A stretch of 64,000 nucleotides of DNA from Temperatibacter sp965603205 (GTDB lineage: Bacteria; Pseudomonadota; Alphaproteobacteria; Sphingomonadales; Kordiimonadaceae). The notes under the pieces were generated by a model. The model was not told the DNA's origin. It saw only the letters and a program-made list of their open reading frames with translations, and ran no database searches. The stretch is taken from contig CBFDCC010000004.1 in the NCBI GenBank assembly GCA_965603205.1, positions 124,001 to 188,000 of the forward strand, given 5' to 3'. Of this stretch, positions 9,381-17,694 are shown piece by piece. Position 1 is the stretch's first letter, and each line of letters starts with the position of its first letter. A program made the position numbers and the translations under genes.

Positions 9381-10937
9381 ATGAGTGATGAAACCGTCAT
9401 AACCGCGCCTGTTTTCAAGAAACATGAAACAACCTATTCCACCCATGTTGGTGGATTAGTTTTCTGCCTTATATTATCTGTAGCATTGCATGTGATTGAT
9501 ACTACCATCGTGAATGTGGCCTTGCCGCATATGCAAGGTGCCCTGCAAGCAACATTAGAGCAATCCAGCTGGATCGTAACAGCCTATATTACTGCGACAG
9601 TAGTTTTTACGCCGCTTGTTAGCTGGCTATCCAATCGTTATGGCATCAAAAATATAATGATCTGGGCCGTTAGCATCTTCACGCTTTCCTCTATATTATG
9701 CGGGCTTGCCACTTCATTAGAAGGCATGGTCGCCGCGCGCATATTGCAAGGCGCATCTGGCGCTCCTCTTATACCACTGGCCCAGACATCACTTGTGATG
9801 AATTCTGGCTCCATGAAACAACGAGCAAAATTCATGGCACTATTTGGATTAGGCGTGACAACTGGCCCTATTATTGGACCTACTCTTGGTGGCTATATTA
9901 CAGACTATTTAGATTGGCGCTGGGTGTTTTTTGTTAATATACCAGTGGGTATTGTTGCAATTGTTGGTTTGAGTATGTTCATGAAAAAACTACCGCCTGC
10001 ACCAATCAAACCCCTTAATATGTTCGGATTTGTGACTCTTGCATTATGCGTAGCCTCTTTCCAGTTGATGATGGATCGCGGCGAAACATTAGACTGGTTG
10101 GAAAGCCCTGAAATAGTCATCTATCTATTATTTTTCGTCTGTACGCTTTGGTTGTTTTTAGTGCAAATGACCTCGTCAAAGCGACCCTTTTTCCCACGAG
10201 AGTTATTCTTAGACAGAAGTTTTCTCATAGGCGCATTAATTTATTTTTTAACGGCTGGCATTATGACGGCCTCAGTAGTTCTGCAACCAGCCATGTTAAT
10301 GCAATTGATGAACTATCCTATTATTGACACTGGGCTATTATTGCTCCCCCGCGCCATTGGCACCATGATTGGCATCGTTAGCTTGCCCCAACTACTCACC
10401 CGCTGGCCCACGCGCCCCCTTATGGTTGTTGCTGCTCTTTTTATTATATTCGGCACGCTGCCCTTTGCCTATCTACCTATCCAAAGCCCTGCTGGGAGTA
10501 TGATTTATGGTCCTTTCTTTAGCGGACTAGGCATTGGTATGTTATTCATTGGCAGTAACACCATGATCTATGAAACAATAGCTGACAAACTACGCGTGGA
10601 GGCTGCTGTTGTCTTCAACCTATTACGCGGTATTGGTTCTGCTCTTTACGTTTCAATTCTTATTGCTGTAGTTTCACGGACTAGCCAAATAGCCCAGACT
10701 GATATGTCTGAAAATGTTACAGAATTTAGCGCCATGCGTTTATTGGACGATTCAGTGACAGGCAGCCTGCAAAATGGTTTATTACAAGATCCAATAGGCT
10801 ATGGCATGACTGTGATGACGATGCAAAAGCAAGCTGGAATGATAGCCTATAACAATGCTTATCTACTTTTATCATTATCTGGCCTACTGCTTCTTGCCTT
10901 TATCATCATGGCAAAAGATAGGCCTATCAGCAATTAA
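9381..10937 (+). CDS. DHA2 family MFS multidrug transporter (EmrB/QacA type)
   Basis: Proton-driven drug exporter of the 14-helix DHA2 family, 518 residues. Signature motifs include LHVIDTTIVNVALPHMQGAL in helix 1, QSSWIVTAYITA, and motif C around GPIIGPTLGGYITDYLDWRW. The start is two bases after the HlyD stop, so the two genes form a tight EmrAB-like pair controlled by the MarR gene. Substrates are unknown. Confidence 0.94.
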   Translation: MSDETVITAPVFKKHETTYSTHVGGLVFCLILSVALHVIDTTIVNVALPHMQGALQATLEQSSWIVTAYITATVVFTPLVSWLSNRYGIKNIMIWAVSIFTLSSILCGLATSLEGMVAARILQGASGAPLIPLAQTSLVMNSGSMKQRAKFMALFGLGVTTGPIIGPTLGGYITDYLDWRWVFFVNIPVGIVAIVGLSMFMKKLPPAPIKPLNMFGFVTLALCVASFQLMMDRGETLDWLESPEIVIYLLFFVCTLWLFLVQMTSSKRPFFPRELFLDRSFLIGALIYFLTAGIMTASVVLQPAMLMQLMNYPIIDTGLLLLPRAIGTMIGIVSLPQLLTRWPTRPLMVVAALFIIFGTLPFAYLPIQSPAGSMIYGPFFSGLGIGMLFIGSNTMIYETIADKLRVEAAVVFNLLRGIGSALYVSILIAVVSRTSQIAQTDMSENVTEFSAMRLLDDSVTGSLQNGLLQDPIGYGMTVMTMQKQAGMIAYNNAYLLLSLSGLLLLAFIIMAKDRPISN

Positions 10938-11031
10938 TTGCCCTAAAATCGACTATAACCTTGTCTTTCTAGCCAATTTTGTTTAGTCACTATGCTAATA
11001 TTTAAGACTCAACATTAGTTTGGAAACCAAC

Positions 11032-11685
11032 ATGAAATTCTTTCTTGATACAGCCAATATCGACGACATCCGCGAAGCAAATAGCACAGGCTTGCTTGAC
11101 GGCGTTACAACAAACCCATCTTTGATCAAAAAATCAGGTCGTGAATTTTTTGAGGTTATCACTGAAATAGCCAAAGAAGTTGATGGTCCTGTATCAGCTG
11201 AAACAACAGCCCATGACCATGAGACTATGTTAAAAGAAGGTCTAAAATGCGCAAAAATAGCTGATAATATTGCTGTAAAAGTACCACTAACAATCGAAGG
11301 CCTTAAAACATGTAAGGCCCTGCGCGCAGAAGGCATTATGGTCAATGTGACACTTTGTTTCTCAGCTAATCAGGCACTTCTTGCAGCAAAAGCAGGCGCA
11401 ACATTCATTAGCCCATTTGTTGGTCGCCATGATGACAATGGTTTTGATGGCATGGAGCTGATTGAGGATATGCGTGGTATCTATGACAATTATTCTTTTG
11501 ATACTCAAATCCTTGTAGCCTCTGTACGCCATCCTGTGCATATTCTGGAGAGCGCGCGTATTGGTGCTGATGTCGCGACCTTCCCAATTGATGTGTTGCG
11601 CAAGCTTGCTAATCACCCGCTTACAGATATTGGCCTAGCTGGTTTTGACAAAGATTGGGCGGCAACAGGCTTCTCAATCCTCTAA
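11032..11685 (+). CDS. Transaldolase / fructose-6-phosphate aldolase family protein
   Basis: Small class I aldolase of the TalC/FSA type, 217 residues from the ATG at 11032, preceded by GGAAA. N-terminus MKFFLDTANIDDIREANSTG and GVTTNPSLI are diagnostic. The Schiff-base lysine is K83 in AVKVPLT. A SVRHPVHI segment and C-terminal FDKDWAA fit the family. It could act as transaldolase in the pentose phosphate pathway, complementing the transketolase gene at 33-35 kb; activity as FSA cannot be excluded from motifs alone. Confidence 0.93.
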   Translation: MKFFLDTANIDDIREANSTGLLDGVTTNPSLIKKSGREFFEVITEIAKEVDGPVSAETTAHDHETMLKEGLKCAKIADNIAVKVPLTIEGLKTCKALRAEGIMVNVTLCFSANQALLAAKAGATFISPFVGRHDDNGFDGMELIEDMRGIYDNYSFDTQILVASVRHPVHILESARIGADVATFPIDVLRKLANHPLTDIGLAGFDKDWAATGFSIL

Positions 11686-11843
11686 AGCTTACAACCACCC
11701 TACAGCGACTCGGAAGAGGCATTTGTTAAAAAAGTTTGTCAAAAGGGAAATTTCCCTATAGGATTCAAGGACGTGTTGAAAAATGCGTCCTTTTTTCTTG
11801 GGAATTGGACCACAAAAAATGTGGGAATGGGTGAGTGGGAACA

Positions 11844-12248
11844 ATGAATACAGCAACCAATACAGTGACAAAAGTTGACGTGCCAGCAATGGTTGTCGAA
11901 TTTATAAATGCATATAATAACCGCGATGTAGACGCCATGATGGCATGCCTCACAGAGGATGCTGTTTTTGAAAATATCTCCAACAGCCACGCAGCAATGG
12001 TTTGGAATGGCCTTGATGCCATACGCCAACTAGCTGAACAAAGCGCTGCGGCCTTTGCTTCGCGTCAGCAGGATATTATCCGCTGCGTACAAGAGGGTGA
12101 TACCATCGTACTAGAGCTGCAATTCACGGGTGTGCCGATCATAGATCTACCAAACGGCATGACAGCGGGCAATGCAGCTATTCTACAAGGTGTATCCTTT
12201 ATTGAAATGCGCGACGGCAAGATATGCAAGCTTAGGGATTTTTCATAA
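11844..12248 (+). CDS. SnoaL-like / NTF2-like domain protein
   Basis: A 134-residue single-domain alpha+beta-cone protein. It shows the pattern VVEFINAYNNRDVDAMMACL then EDAVFEN, and a C-terminal IEMRDGKICKLRDF strand, typical of nuclear-transport-factor-2-like folds (ketosteroid isomerase and SnoaL relatives). An in-frame GTG three codons upstream is an alternative start; the ATG follows a GGGA site. The following methyltransferase-like gene starts 7 nt after its stop, so they are probably co-transcribed. No catalytic assignment is possible. Confidence 0.8.
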   Translation: MNTATNTVTKVDVPAMVVEFINAYNNRDVDAMMACLTEDAVFENISNSHAAMVWNGLDAIRQLAEQSAAAFASRQQDIIRCVQEGDTIVLELQFTGVPIIDLPNGMTAGNAAILQGVSFIEMRDGKICKLRDFS

Positions 12249-12255
12249 AACCCTC

Positions 12256-12981
12256 ATGCCTGACAATTCTACAGTAGATGCATACAAAATATTGCATGAC
12301 AATTTTCCTTGGCCTGATGTAACAGGATTTCACGCCCATAATTTCACTCTTGGTGGTGGTGGACGTGAGCTTGTTGAGCGTGAGCTTGATCACATCCAAA
12401 ATAACAAAAAAATCATGCTAGAGATTGGCTGCTTTATGTGTGCGTCAACAAAACGCTGGTTAGAGCATGATCCAGACCTTTTAATTGTCGGTGTTGATCC
12501 ATGGAATGAGGACTTAAAAGAACAGGTTAAACGCTATGTTGATCGCCCCCTGCTTAATAGGCTCTACCCCGACCCTCATGATCAACAACGCTTTGTTAAT
12601 GATGTAAATAACCAAGGCCCCCTAGAGACAGCACTAGCTAATGTTATAAAATATAAGGAACGCTTTATCCCCGTAAAGGGATATTCCCCTGACGCTCTAG
12701 AGGCTATTAAGCATGCAGGCATAGAACCCGATATTGTCTATATCGACGGGGCAAAACAGATTGAGGATTTAGAGGAATGTCACCGCCTCTGGCCTGAAAC
12801 TAAGATCACAGGTGATGATTGGCACTGGGGCCGCACGCATGGCTATCCCATGCGCAAAATAGTTAAAAAATTTGCGAAAGCACATGGCTTTGGCATCGAA
12901 GCCAATTGGGCAACATGGGTACTCAGCCGTGACATTCCTATGGGAACAATTGTTGAGCCACCGCGCGAAAAAACTGACTAG
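12256..12981 (+). CDS. Class I SAM-dependent methyltransferase-like protein
   Basis: A 241-residue protein starting MPDNSTVDAYKILHDNFPWP. Residues about 50-75 (KIMLEIGCFMCASTKRWLEH) resemble motif I of Rossmann methyltransferases but the glycine-rich loop is degenerate (EIGCFMCAS), followed by an acidic end of strand 2 (VGVDPWNED). The later PDIVYIDGAKQIEDLEECHR segment resembles the Methyltransf_24 / class I family with IDGAH-like motif. The ribosome binding site is weak. It ends one base before the convergent GNAT gene. Substrate unknown. Confidence 0.7.
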   Translation: MPDNSTVDAYKILHDNFPWPDVTGFHAHNFTLGGGGRELVERELDHIQNNKKIMLEIGCFMCASTKRWLEHDPDLLIVGVDPWNEDLKEQVKRYVDRPLLNRLYPDPHDQQRFVNDVNNQGPLETALANVIKYKERFIPVKGYSPDALEAIKHAGIEPDIVYIDGAKQIEDLEECHRLWPETKITGDDWHWGRTHGYPMRKIVKKFAKAHGFGIEANWATWVLSRDIPMGTIVEPPREKTD

Positions 12982-12982
12982 A

Positions 12983-13480
12983 TTATAAGTCTACCTTATA
13001 GTGGATAACATCAACCATCATATCACGAGCGGGGGAATGTGTGTTTTCTTCGCCCGTAATGTCAAAACCACATTTTTGCAATACCTTAGCAGAGCCAATA
13101 TTCTCTTTCAGTGCAGTGGCTGTGATCACACCTGTGACGCCGTTCAAACGTATAGCATCAAGGGCAAGCATAAGCGCTTTACTGGCAATACCCATGCCCC
13201 AAAATGGTTCCCCTAGCCAATAACCAATTTCAAGCGGGCTATCATTTTCACGTCTGAAATATCCAATAGAGCCAGCTGGCTCCCCTTTATGATTTATCAC
13301 CCAGGTCTCTTGCTCGCCAACATCATCCGACACAGCAATAGTGTTCTTGGTGCGAAATTCAGCGTAGGGCGTTGGATATTTCAACCCACCACCAGACATC
13401 CAACTAATAGCCTTTGTACTGCCCATTGGATATAAAGCTTTGATATCTTCCTCTGTGATGGGTGCGATAGTGACTGTCAT
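12983..13480 (-). CDS. GNAT family N-acetyltransferase (RimJ/RimL-like)
   Basis: A 165-residue acetyl-CoA-dependent acetyltransferase. The beta4-alpha3 region LEIGYWLGEPFWGMGIASKA contains the Q/R-x-x-G-x-G/A-like acetyl-CoA loop, and ATALKENIGSAKVLQKCGF is the usual RimJ/RimL C-terminal signature. ATG at 13480 chosen; a TTG two codons upstream overlaps the stop codon of the aminotransferase gene, so the genes are likely coupled. Target is unknown. Confidence 0.88.
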   Translation of the reverse strand: MTVTIAPITEEDIKALYPMGSTKAISWMSGGGLKYPTPYAEFRTKNTIAVSDDVGEQETWVINHKGEPAGSIGYFRRENDSPLEIGYWLGEPFWGMGIASKALMLALDAIRLNGVTGVITATALKENIGSAKVLQKCGFDITGEENTHSPARDMMVDVIHYKVDL

Positions 13481-13482
13481 TT

Positions 13483-14661
13483 TCAATCGTCACTTACTGA
13501 TAATGCTGCTGCAACGCCTGCGCCTTCCTTTACAGGATATTGCTGGCTACGCAGTGCATCCTCTATGGCGCTAAGGCATGTAATTACGTGACGCTCAGAC
13601 GCACTTTGCCCCATAAGGCCAATACGCCATACTTTGCCAGCTAATGCGCCTAGACCTGCGCCAATTTCTAGGTCAAAACGCTCTAGCACATGTTTGCGCA
13701 CTGCTGCTTCGTCAACGCCATCAGGTACAGCAACTGTATTTAATTGGCTAAGACGGTGCTTGGTTGGTACAATCAGACTTAGCCCCATAGCCTCAAGTCC
13801 TGCCTTTAATTTTTCATGCATATCTATGTGACGTTTATGGGCATTATCAAGCCCCTCTTCCATCAACATTACAAGACCTTCATGGAGCGCGTACATCGCA
13901 TTAACAGGTGCGGTATGGTGATAGGTGCGCGCACCGCCATCACTATTCCAATAGGTCATCACTAATGACAAATCGAGGAACCAGCTTTGCACCTTGGTCT
14001 TGCGGGCCTTAACACGCGCAACCGCTGCATCAGAGAATGTCACAGGAGAAATACCGGGAGGGCATGATAGGCATTTTTGCGTGCCAGAATAAGCAGCGTC
14101 CACACCCCATTTATCGATTTCTAATTCACTACCACCAAGACTGGTCACACAGTCCATAATGGTCAGGCAATCATGTGCCCGCGCCATGGCGCAAAGTTCC
14201 GCCGCGGGGGCCGTAACGCCTGTTGATGTCTCAGCGTGCACAAAGGCCAAAATTGATGCCTCTGGGTGCGCCTTTAACGCAGCTTCAACAGGCGCAAGTT
14301 CAATAGCTGTTCCCCAATCAAACGTCACCATCACGGCTATACCGCCAGCGCGTTCAACATTTTCCTTCATACGGCCAGCAAAAACACCGTGCTGAACCAC
14401 AACGACCGTATCACCGGGTTCCACCAAATTGACAAAGCAAGCCTCCATGCCCGCAGAACCGGGCGCACTCACAGGAAAAGTTAAGGCATTCTTGGTCTTA
14501 AAAGCATAACGAAGGCCGTCTTTAATCTCTTCCATCAACTGCTGAAATGATGGATCTAAATGCCCTACCGTTGGTTTTGCCATGGCCGCTGTCACACGTG
14601 GGTGAATATCGCTCGGCCCTGGTCCCATTAACATGCGCAGTGGTGGATTAAATGACTTCAT
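13483..14661 (-). CDS. Class V aminotransferase (alanine/serine-glyoxylate aminotransferase family)
   Basis: PLP enzyme of 392 residues. MLMGPGPSDIHPRV near the N-terminus and SGTQKCLSCPPG with PLP-binding K196 are diagnostic of the AGT/SPT group, as is the C-terminal RIGLMGQSA. It probably transfers an amino group from alanine or serine to glyoxylate. The annotation alanine-glyoxylate, serine-glyoxylate or (S)-ureidoglycine-glyoxylate cannot be separated by reading. The GNAT gene follows directly with the start region overlapping or adjoining this stop. Confidence 0.92.
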   Translation of the reverse strand: MKSFNPPLRMLMGPGPSDIHPRVTAAMAKPTVGHLDPSFQQLMEEIKDGLRYAFKTKNALTFPVSAPGSAGMEACFVNLVEPGDTVVVVQHGVFAGRMKENVERAGGIAVMVTFDWGTAIELAPVEAALKAHPEASILAFVHAETSTGVTAPAAELCAMARAHDCLTIMDCVTSLGGSELEIDKWGVDAAYSGTQKCLSCPPGISPVTFSDAAVARVKARKTKVQSWFLDLSLVMTYWNSDGGARTYHHTAPVNAMYALHEGLVMLMEEGLDNAHKRHIDMHEKLKAGLEAMGLSLIVPTKHRLSQLNTVAVPDGVDEAAVRKHVLERFDLEIGAGLGALAGKVWRIGLMGQSASERHVITCLSAIEDALRSQQYPVKEGAGVAAALSVSDD

Positions 14662-14730
14662 GATGTGCTCCTATACTAGATACAGATATTTTCCAGCATA
14701 TTGCTGCGGATCATGCTGCGGTGCAAGATA

Positions 14731-14762
14731 AAAACAAAAAAGGGCGGCCAAATGACCGCCCT
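14731..14762 (-). terminator. Rho-independent terminator after the amidohydrolase pair
   Basis: On the minus strand GGGCGG and CCGCCC pair around an eight-base loop and are followed by TTTTTTGTTTTT, 25 nt after the stop of the gene ending at 14787. Confidence 0.9.
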
Positions 14763-14786
14763 CTTCTATAATTTATAGCAGCAACC

Positions 14787-16082
14787 CTACTTAACGTAAG
14801 CAGGGTGGGCCGTTAGTGTCTTATAGCGATCACGTAGCTTAGTTTGACGCGATGTAAGCTCAATCTGCTTACCCTCGATCAACACAGCGTCTGGGCTAGA
14901 AGCTAGCTCAAGTGGATCACCTGACCAGACAACGATATCCGCGTCCTTACCAGCGTCCAAAGTGCCGTAGCTATCGCTAACACCAAAGATTTTAGCAGGG
15001 TTCACAGTCATCGCCTTCATAGCGCCGTTCCAAGACATGCCATTAGCAACAGCGTTACCAGCATTTTGAACCATCAGGCGTGCGTTATGCGCGCCGTCTC
15101 CTGTAAGCGCAACCATAACACCAGCCTTTTCAAGACGGCCAGCACTAGAAAGTGTCGAGCCTAAGCTATCAAAACTACCGGGTAAGTTAGCCTGCACATG
15201 CAGAACAACTGGCACCTTAGCCTTAGCAAGCTCGTCAGCCACACGCCATGCATCACTACCACCAGAGATGATAACTTTGATGCCGTATTTAGCCTGTAAA
15301 GCAATCGCCAAGCGAATATCACTTGCACGATCAGCATTTACATAAAGTGGTGCTTCGCCCTTGATAACGCGAACAAGTGCGTCCTTATCAGCGTTGGGTT
15401 TAGCGGGCTTCTTATCCTTCTTATCCTTTTTGTCATCGGACTTAGCTGGTTTTGCAGGCTTAGCAGCTAGCTTAGCAGCATCAAGATCAGCATTGATTTT
15501 TTGCCACAATGCAGAGCGATTACCGCCATTTTTCTCAGCAGTCCACGAACCAACAGATAGCTCAACAAATACTTTGCTTTTGACAACCATATCAGCGTTA
15601 CCACTTAGGTCGATCACAGCACCTTGGCCGCCCCACATATCCTTTGTACCGCCAAACTCAGTTGTTGCACGTGTGATACCCTCAATGCGCGTCACTGGGA
15701 TCAGTGTGCTATCAGGATTAAGACCCCAAACAACATCAAGACCTGCACTGACCTTAGCCTTAGCGGCTGAGCTATCATTAGCATTTGCCCATGAACCAAC
15801 CTCAACCAGACCCAGTGATGAACCCGATACCATAAGGCCCGGCGTCACGATCTTGCCCGTAGCATCAATAGTACGGAAACCAGATGGCACAGGGCCCGCT
15901 GATGTCACTGATATAATCTTGCCATTTGAAACCAGCACCGTGCCGTTTTCAACTTTACCAACTGCGCCCATTGTATGAACGGTTGCACCTGTGATCGCAA
16001 TATTTTCAGCTGAAACGCTGCTTACGCCAGCGCTTAGGCTTACTGCTAAAGACGCAGCAATTAATGATTTTAAATTTCTCAT
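14787..16082 (-). CDS. Periplasmic amidohydrolase-like protein lacking the HxH metal motif
   Basis: A 431-residue secreted protein with a Sec signal peptide (cleavage likely after SAGVSSVSA, residues about 17-25) and the amidohydrolase composite fold: N-terminal beta-sandwich (NIAITGATVHTMG), a TIM-barrel core and the C-terminal return (FGTLDAGKDADIVVWSGDP type motif). The position where relatives have H-x-H reads GLMVSGSSLG, so both first metal ligands are replaced (G87 and S89). A Lys/Pro/Ala-rich insert lies near residues 200-230. The start overlaps the stop of the upstream amidohydrolase by 4 nt. Probably a non-catalytic or divergent partner of its neighbour. Confidence 0.85.
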   Translation of the reverse strand: MRNLKSLIAASLAVSLSAGVSSVSAENIAITGATVHTMGAVGKVENGTVLVSNGKIISVTSAGPVPSGFRTIDATGKIVTPGLMVSGSSLGLVEVGSWANANDSSAAKAKVSAGLDVVWGLNPDSTLIPVTRIEGITRATTEFGGTKDMWGGQGAVIDLSGNADMVVKSKVFVELSVGSWTAEKNGGNRSALWQKINADLDAAKLAAKPAKPAKSDDKKDKKDKKPAKPNADKDALVRVIKGEAPLYVNADRASDIRLAIALQAKYGIKVIISGGSDAWRVADELAKAKVPVVLHVQANLPGSFDSLGSTLSSAGRLEKAGVMVALTGDGAHNARLMVQNAGNAVANGMSWNGAMKAMTVNPAKIFGVSDSYGTLDAGKDADIVVWSGDPLELASSPDAVLIEGKQIELTSRQTKLRDRYKTLTAHPAYVK

Positions 16083-17521
16083 TTTGCGTCTCCTTCGCCA
16101 ACTTGACCAAGCTCGAAGTCCATAACGGCCTGACGAGTTTTATCATTTGCATTCCATGACACACCGCCATCAACAAATGTTAGCTCTGCTTTTGTGTAAA
16201 CTGAGAAAGGATCACCAGACCACATAACCACGTCAGCGTCCTTACCAGCCTCTAATGTACCAGTCATACCATCAATACCCATTGCCTTAGCAGGGTTTTT
16301 AGATAACCAAGTCCAAGCCGTAGCTTTTGAGATATCAAGACCAACCTTATTACCATCAGACAGCGCCTTTGCAGCCTCTTGGTTTAGACGTTGGATACCT
16401 GTATCGCTATCAGAGTGAACGATCGCACAGGCGCCTGCAGCATGTACAAATGGGATATTCTCGCGAATACCGTCATAAGCTTCCATCTTGAAGCCCCACC
16501 AATCAGCCCACATAGCAGAACAAGTGCCAGCAGCCTTTAGCTTGTCAGCGATCTTGTATGATTCTACTGCGTGGTGGAATGTGGCAATCTTGAAGCCATA
16601 TTCAGCGGCAACATCCAGCATTGAACCCATATCATCAGCGCGGTAACAGTGGTTATTCACCCTGATCTCGCCTTTGATAATACCAGCAAGAGTATCTAGC
16701 TCGTGATTTTGCTTTGGCGGTATAACGTTTTGACCAGCCGCATGATCACGCTCATACTGTTCCCAGCGATTGATGTAGTCTTGACCTTCTGCCATTGCTT
16801 GGCGGAAACCAGCAACGTTACCCATGCGCGTAAAAGGGCGTCTGGAAGTTGGATCATTCTTACCTTTACCGTAAACGCGCTTTGGATTTTCACCACAAGC
16901 GAATTTTACACCATATGGCGCGCCTGGGAATTTCATATCCTGAGCAACGCGACCTGGTACGTTCTTTAAAATAACTGAGCGACCACCAATAAGGTTCGCA
17001 GAACCCGGCAGCAACTGAAGCGATGTAACACCACCCGCAGCAGCAGATACATAACCAGCGTCTTGCGGCCAGTTACCATGCTCGGCCCATGCGTCACCTG
17101 TTACAGCTTCGCCGATCTCGTTACCATCAGAGTGTGACCCTGTTGATGGACTAGCGTAAACACCCAGATGTGAGTGAATATCAATGATGCCCGGTGTTAC
17201 CCATTTGCCCGTACCGTCGATCACTTTAGCGCCCTCAGGCACAGTGATATCGGCTCCAACGGCAACAATCTTGCCGTCCTGCATAAGTACAGAACCGCCA
17301 TCAATGCGGTTGCCGTTACCGTCAAGAACGGTTGCGTTTGTAATAACTGTTGTGGTGCTTGCTAGCGCTGTATAGCTGCTAGGAAATGGATCTTTATTTA
17401 ACTTAACCAAAGGCGCTTGTTCGCCTTCCTTTGGAAAACAGGCTGTTAGTGCAGTTGATAATGCAATAACCCCCACTGCTGAGCGCCAACTCGTGCGCTT
17501 AAGCTTACTCTTTAATGACAT
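16079..17521 (-). CDS. Amidohydrolase family lipoprotein
   Basis: A 480-residue member of the amidohydrolase superfamily with an N-terminal lipobox LTAC (Cys28), so it is lipid-anchored outside the cytoplasmic membrane. The metal motif is intact: GIIDIHSHLG with H116 and H118, followed by a later KIATFHHAVES histidine and the AIVHSDSD aspartate region. The C-terminal TGTLEAGKDADVVMWSGDPF closes the beta-sandwich. Related proteins (imidazolonepropionase-like) include peptidases and dipeptide hydrolases. It is first in a two-gene operon with the degenerate paralogue and lies beside a peptide transporter, suggesting a role in peptide use. Confidence 0.9.
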   Translation of the reverse strand: MSLKSKLKRTSWRSAVGVIALSTALTACFPKEGEQAPLVKLNKDPFPSSYTALASTTTVITNATVLDGNGNRIDGGSVLMQDGKIVAVGADITVPEGAKVIDGTGKWVTPGIIDIHSHLGVYASPSTGSHSDGNEIGEAVTGDAWAEHGNWPQDAGYVSAAAGGVTSLQLLPGSANLIGGRSVILKNVPGRVAQDMKFPGAPYGVKFACGENPKRVYGKGKNDPTSRRPFTRMGNVAGFRQAMAEGQDYINRWEQYERDHAAGQNVIPPKQNHELDTLAGIIKGEIRVNNHCYRADDMGSMLDVAAEYGFKIATFHHAVESYKIADKLKAAGTCSAMWADWWGFKMEAYDGIRENIPFVHAAGACAIVHSDSDTGIQRLNQEAAKALSDGNKVGLDISKATAWTWLSKNPAKAMGIDGMTGTLEAGKDADVVMWSGDPFSVYTKAELTFVDGGVSWNANDKTRQAVMDFELGQVGEGDAK

Positions 17522-17643
17522 TTACGTCCTCCCAAATATGACTATCGCTGGCCTCAGCAATAGTGAAAAGAGACGTTAACAACAGGTGGCATAAGAGTCA
17601 CGCACCTTATGCAACAAAAGGAATAAACTTTGGTTTAGTGTAG

Positions 17644-17673
17644 AAAAGGCAGAGCCGAAGCCCTGCCTTTTTT
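17644..17673 (-). terminator. Terminator with UUCG tetraloop after the POT transporter
   Basis: On the minus strand, AAAAGGCAGGGC-TTCG-GCTCTGCCTTTT forms a long stem capped by a UUCG loop, 20 nt downstream of the transporter stop. Confidence 0.92.
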
Positions 17674-17694
17674 GTAATTTTATCTTTAATCTTA

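Noticed and set aside
15361..15978. A 205-codon plus-strand frame inside the amidohydrolase gene.
   Set aside because: It is antisense to the amidohydrolase, whose signal peptide and motifs are clear; Ala/Leu/Ser-rich composition reflects the opposite strand.
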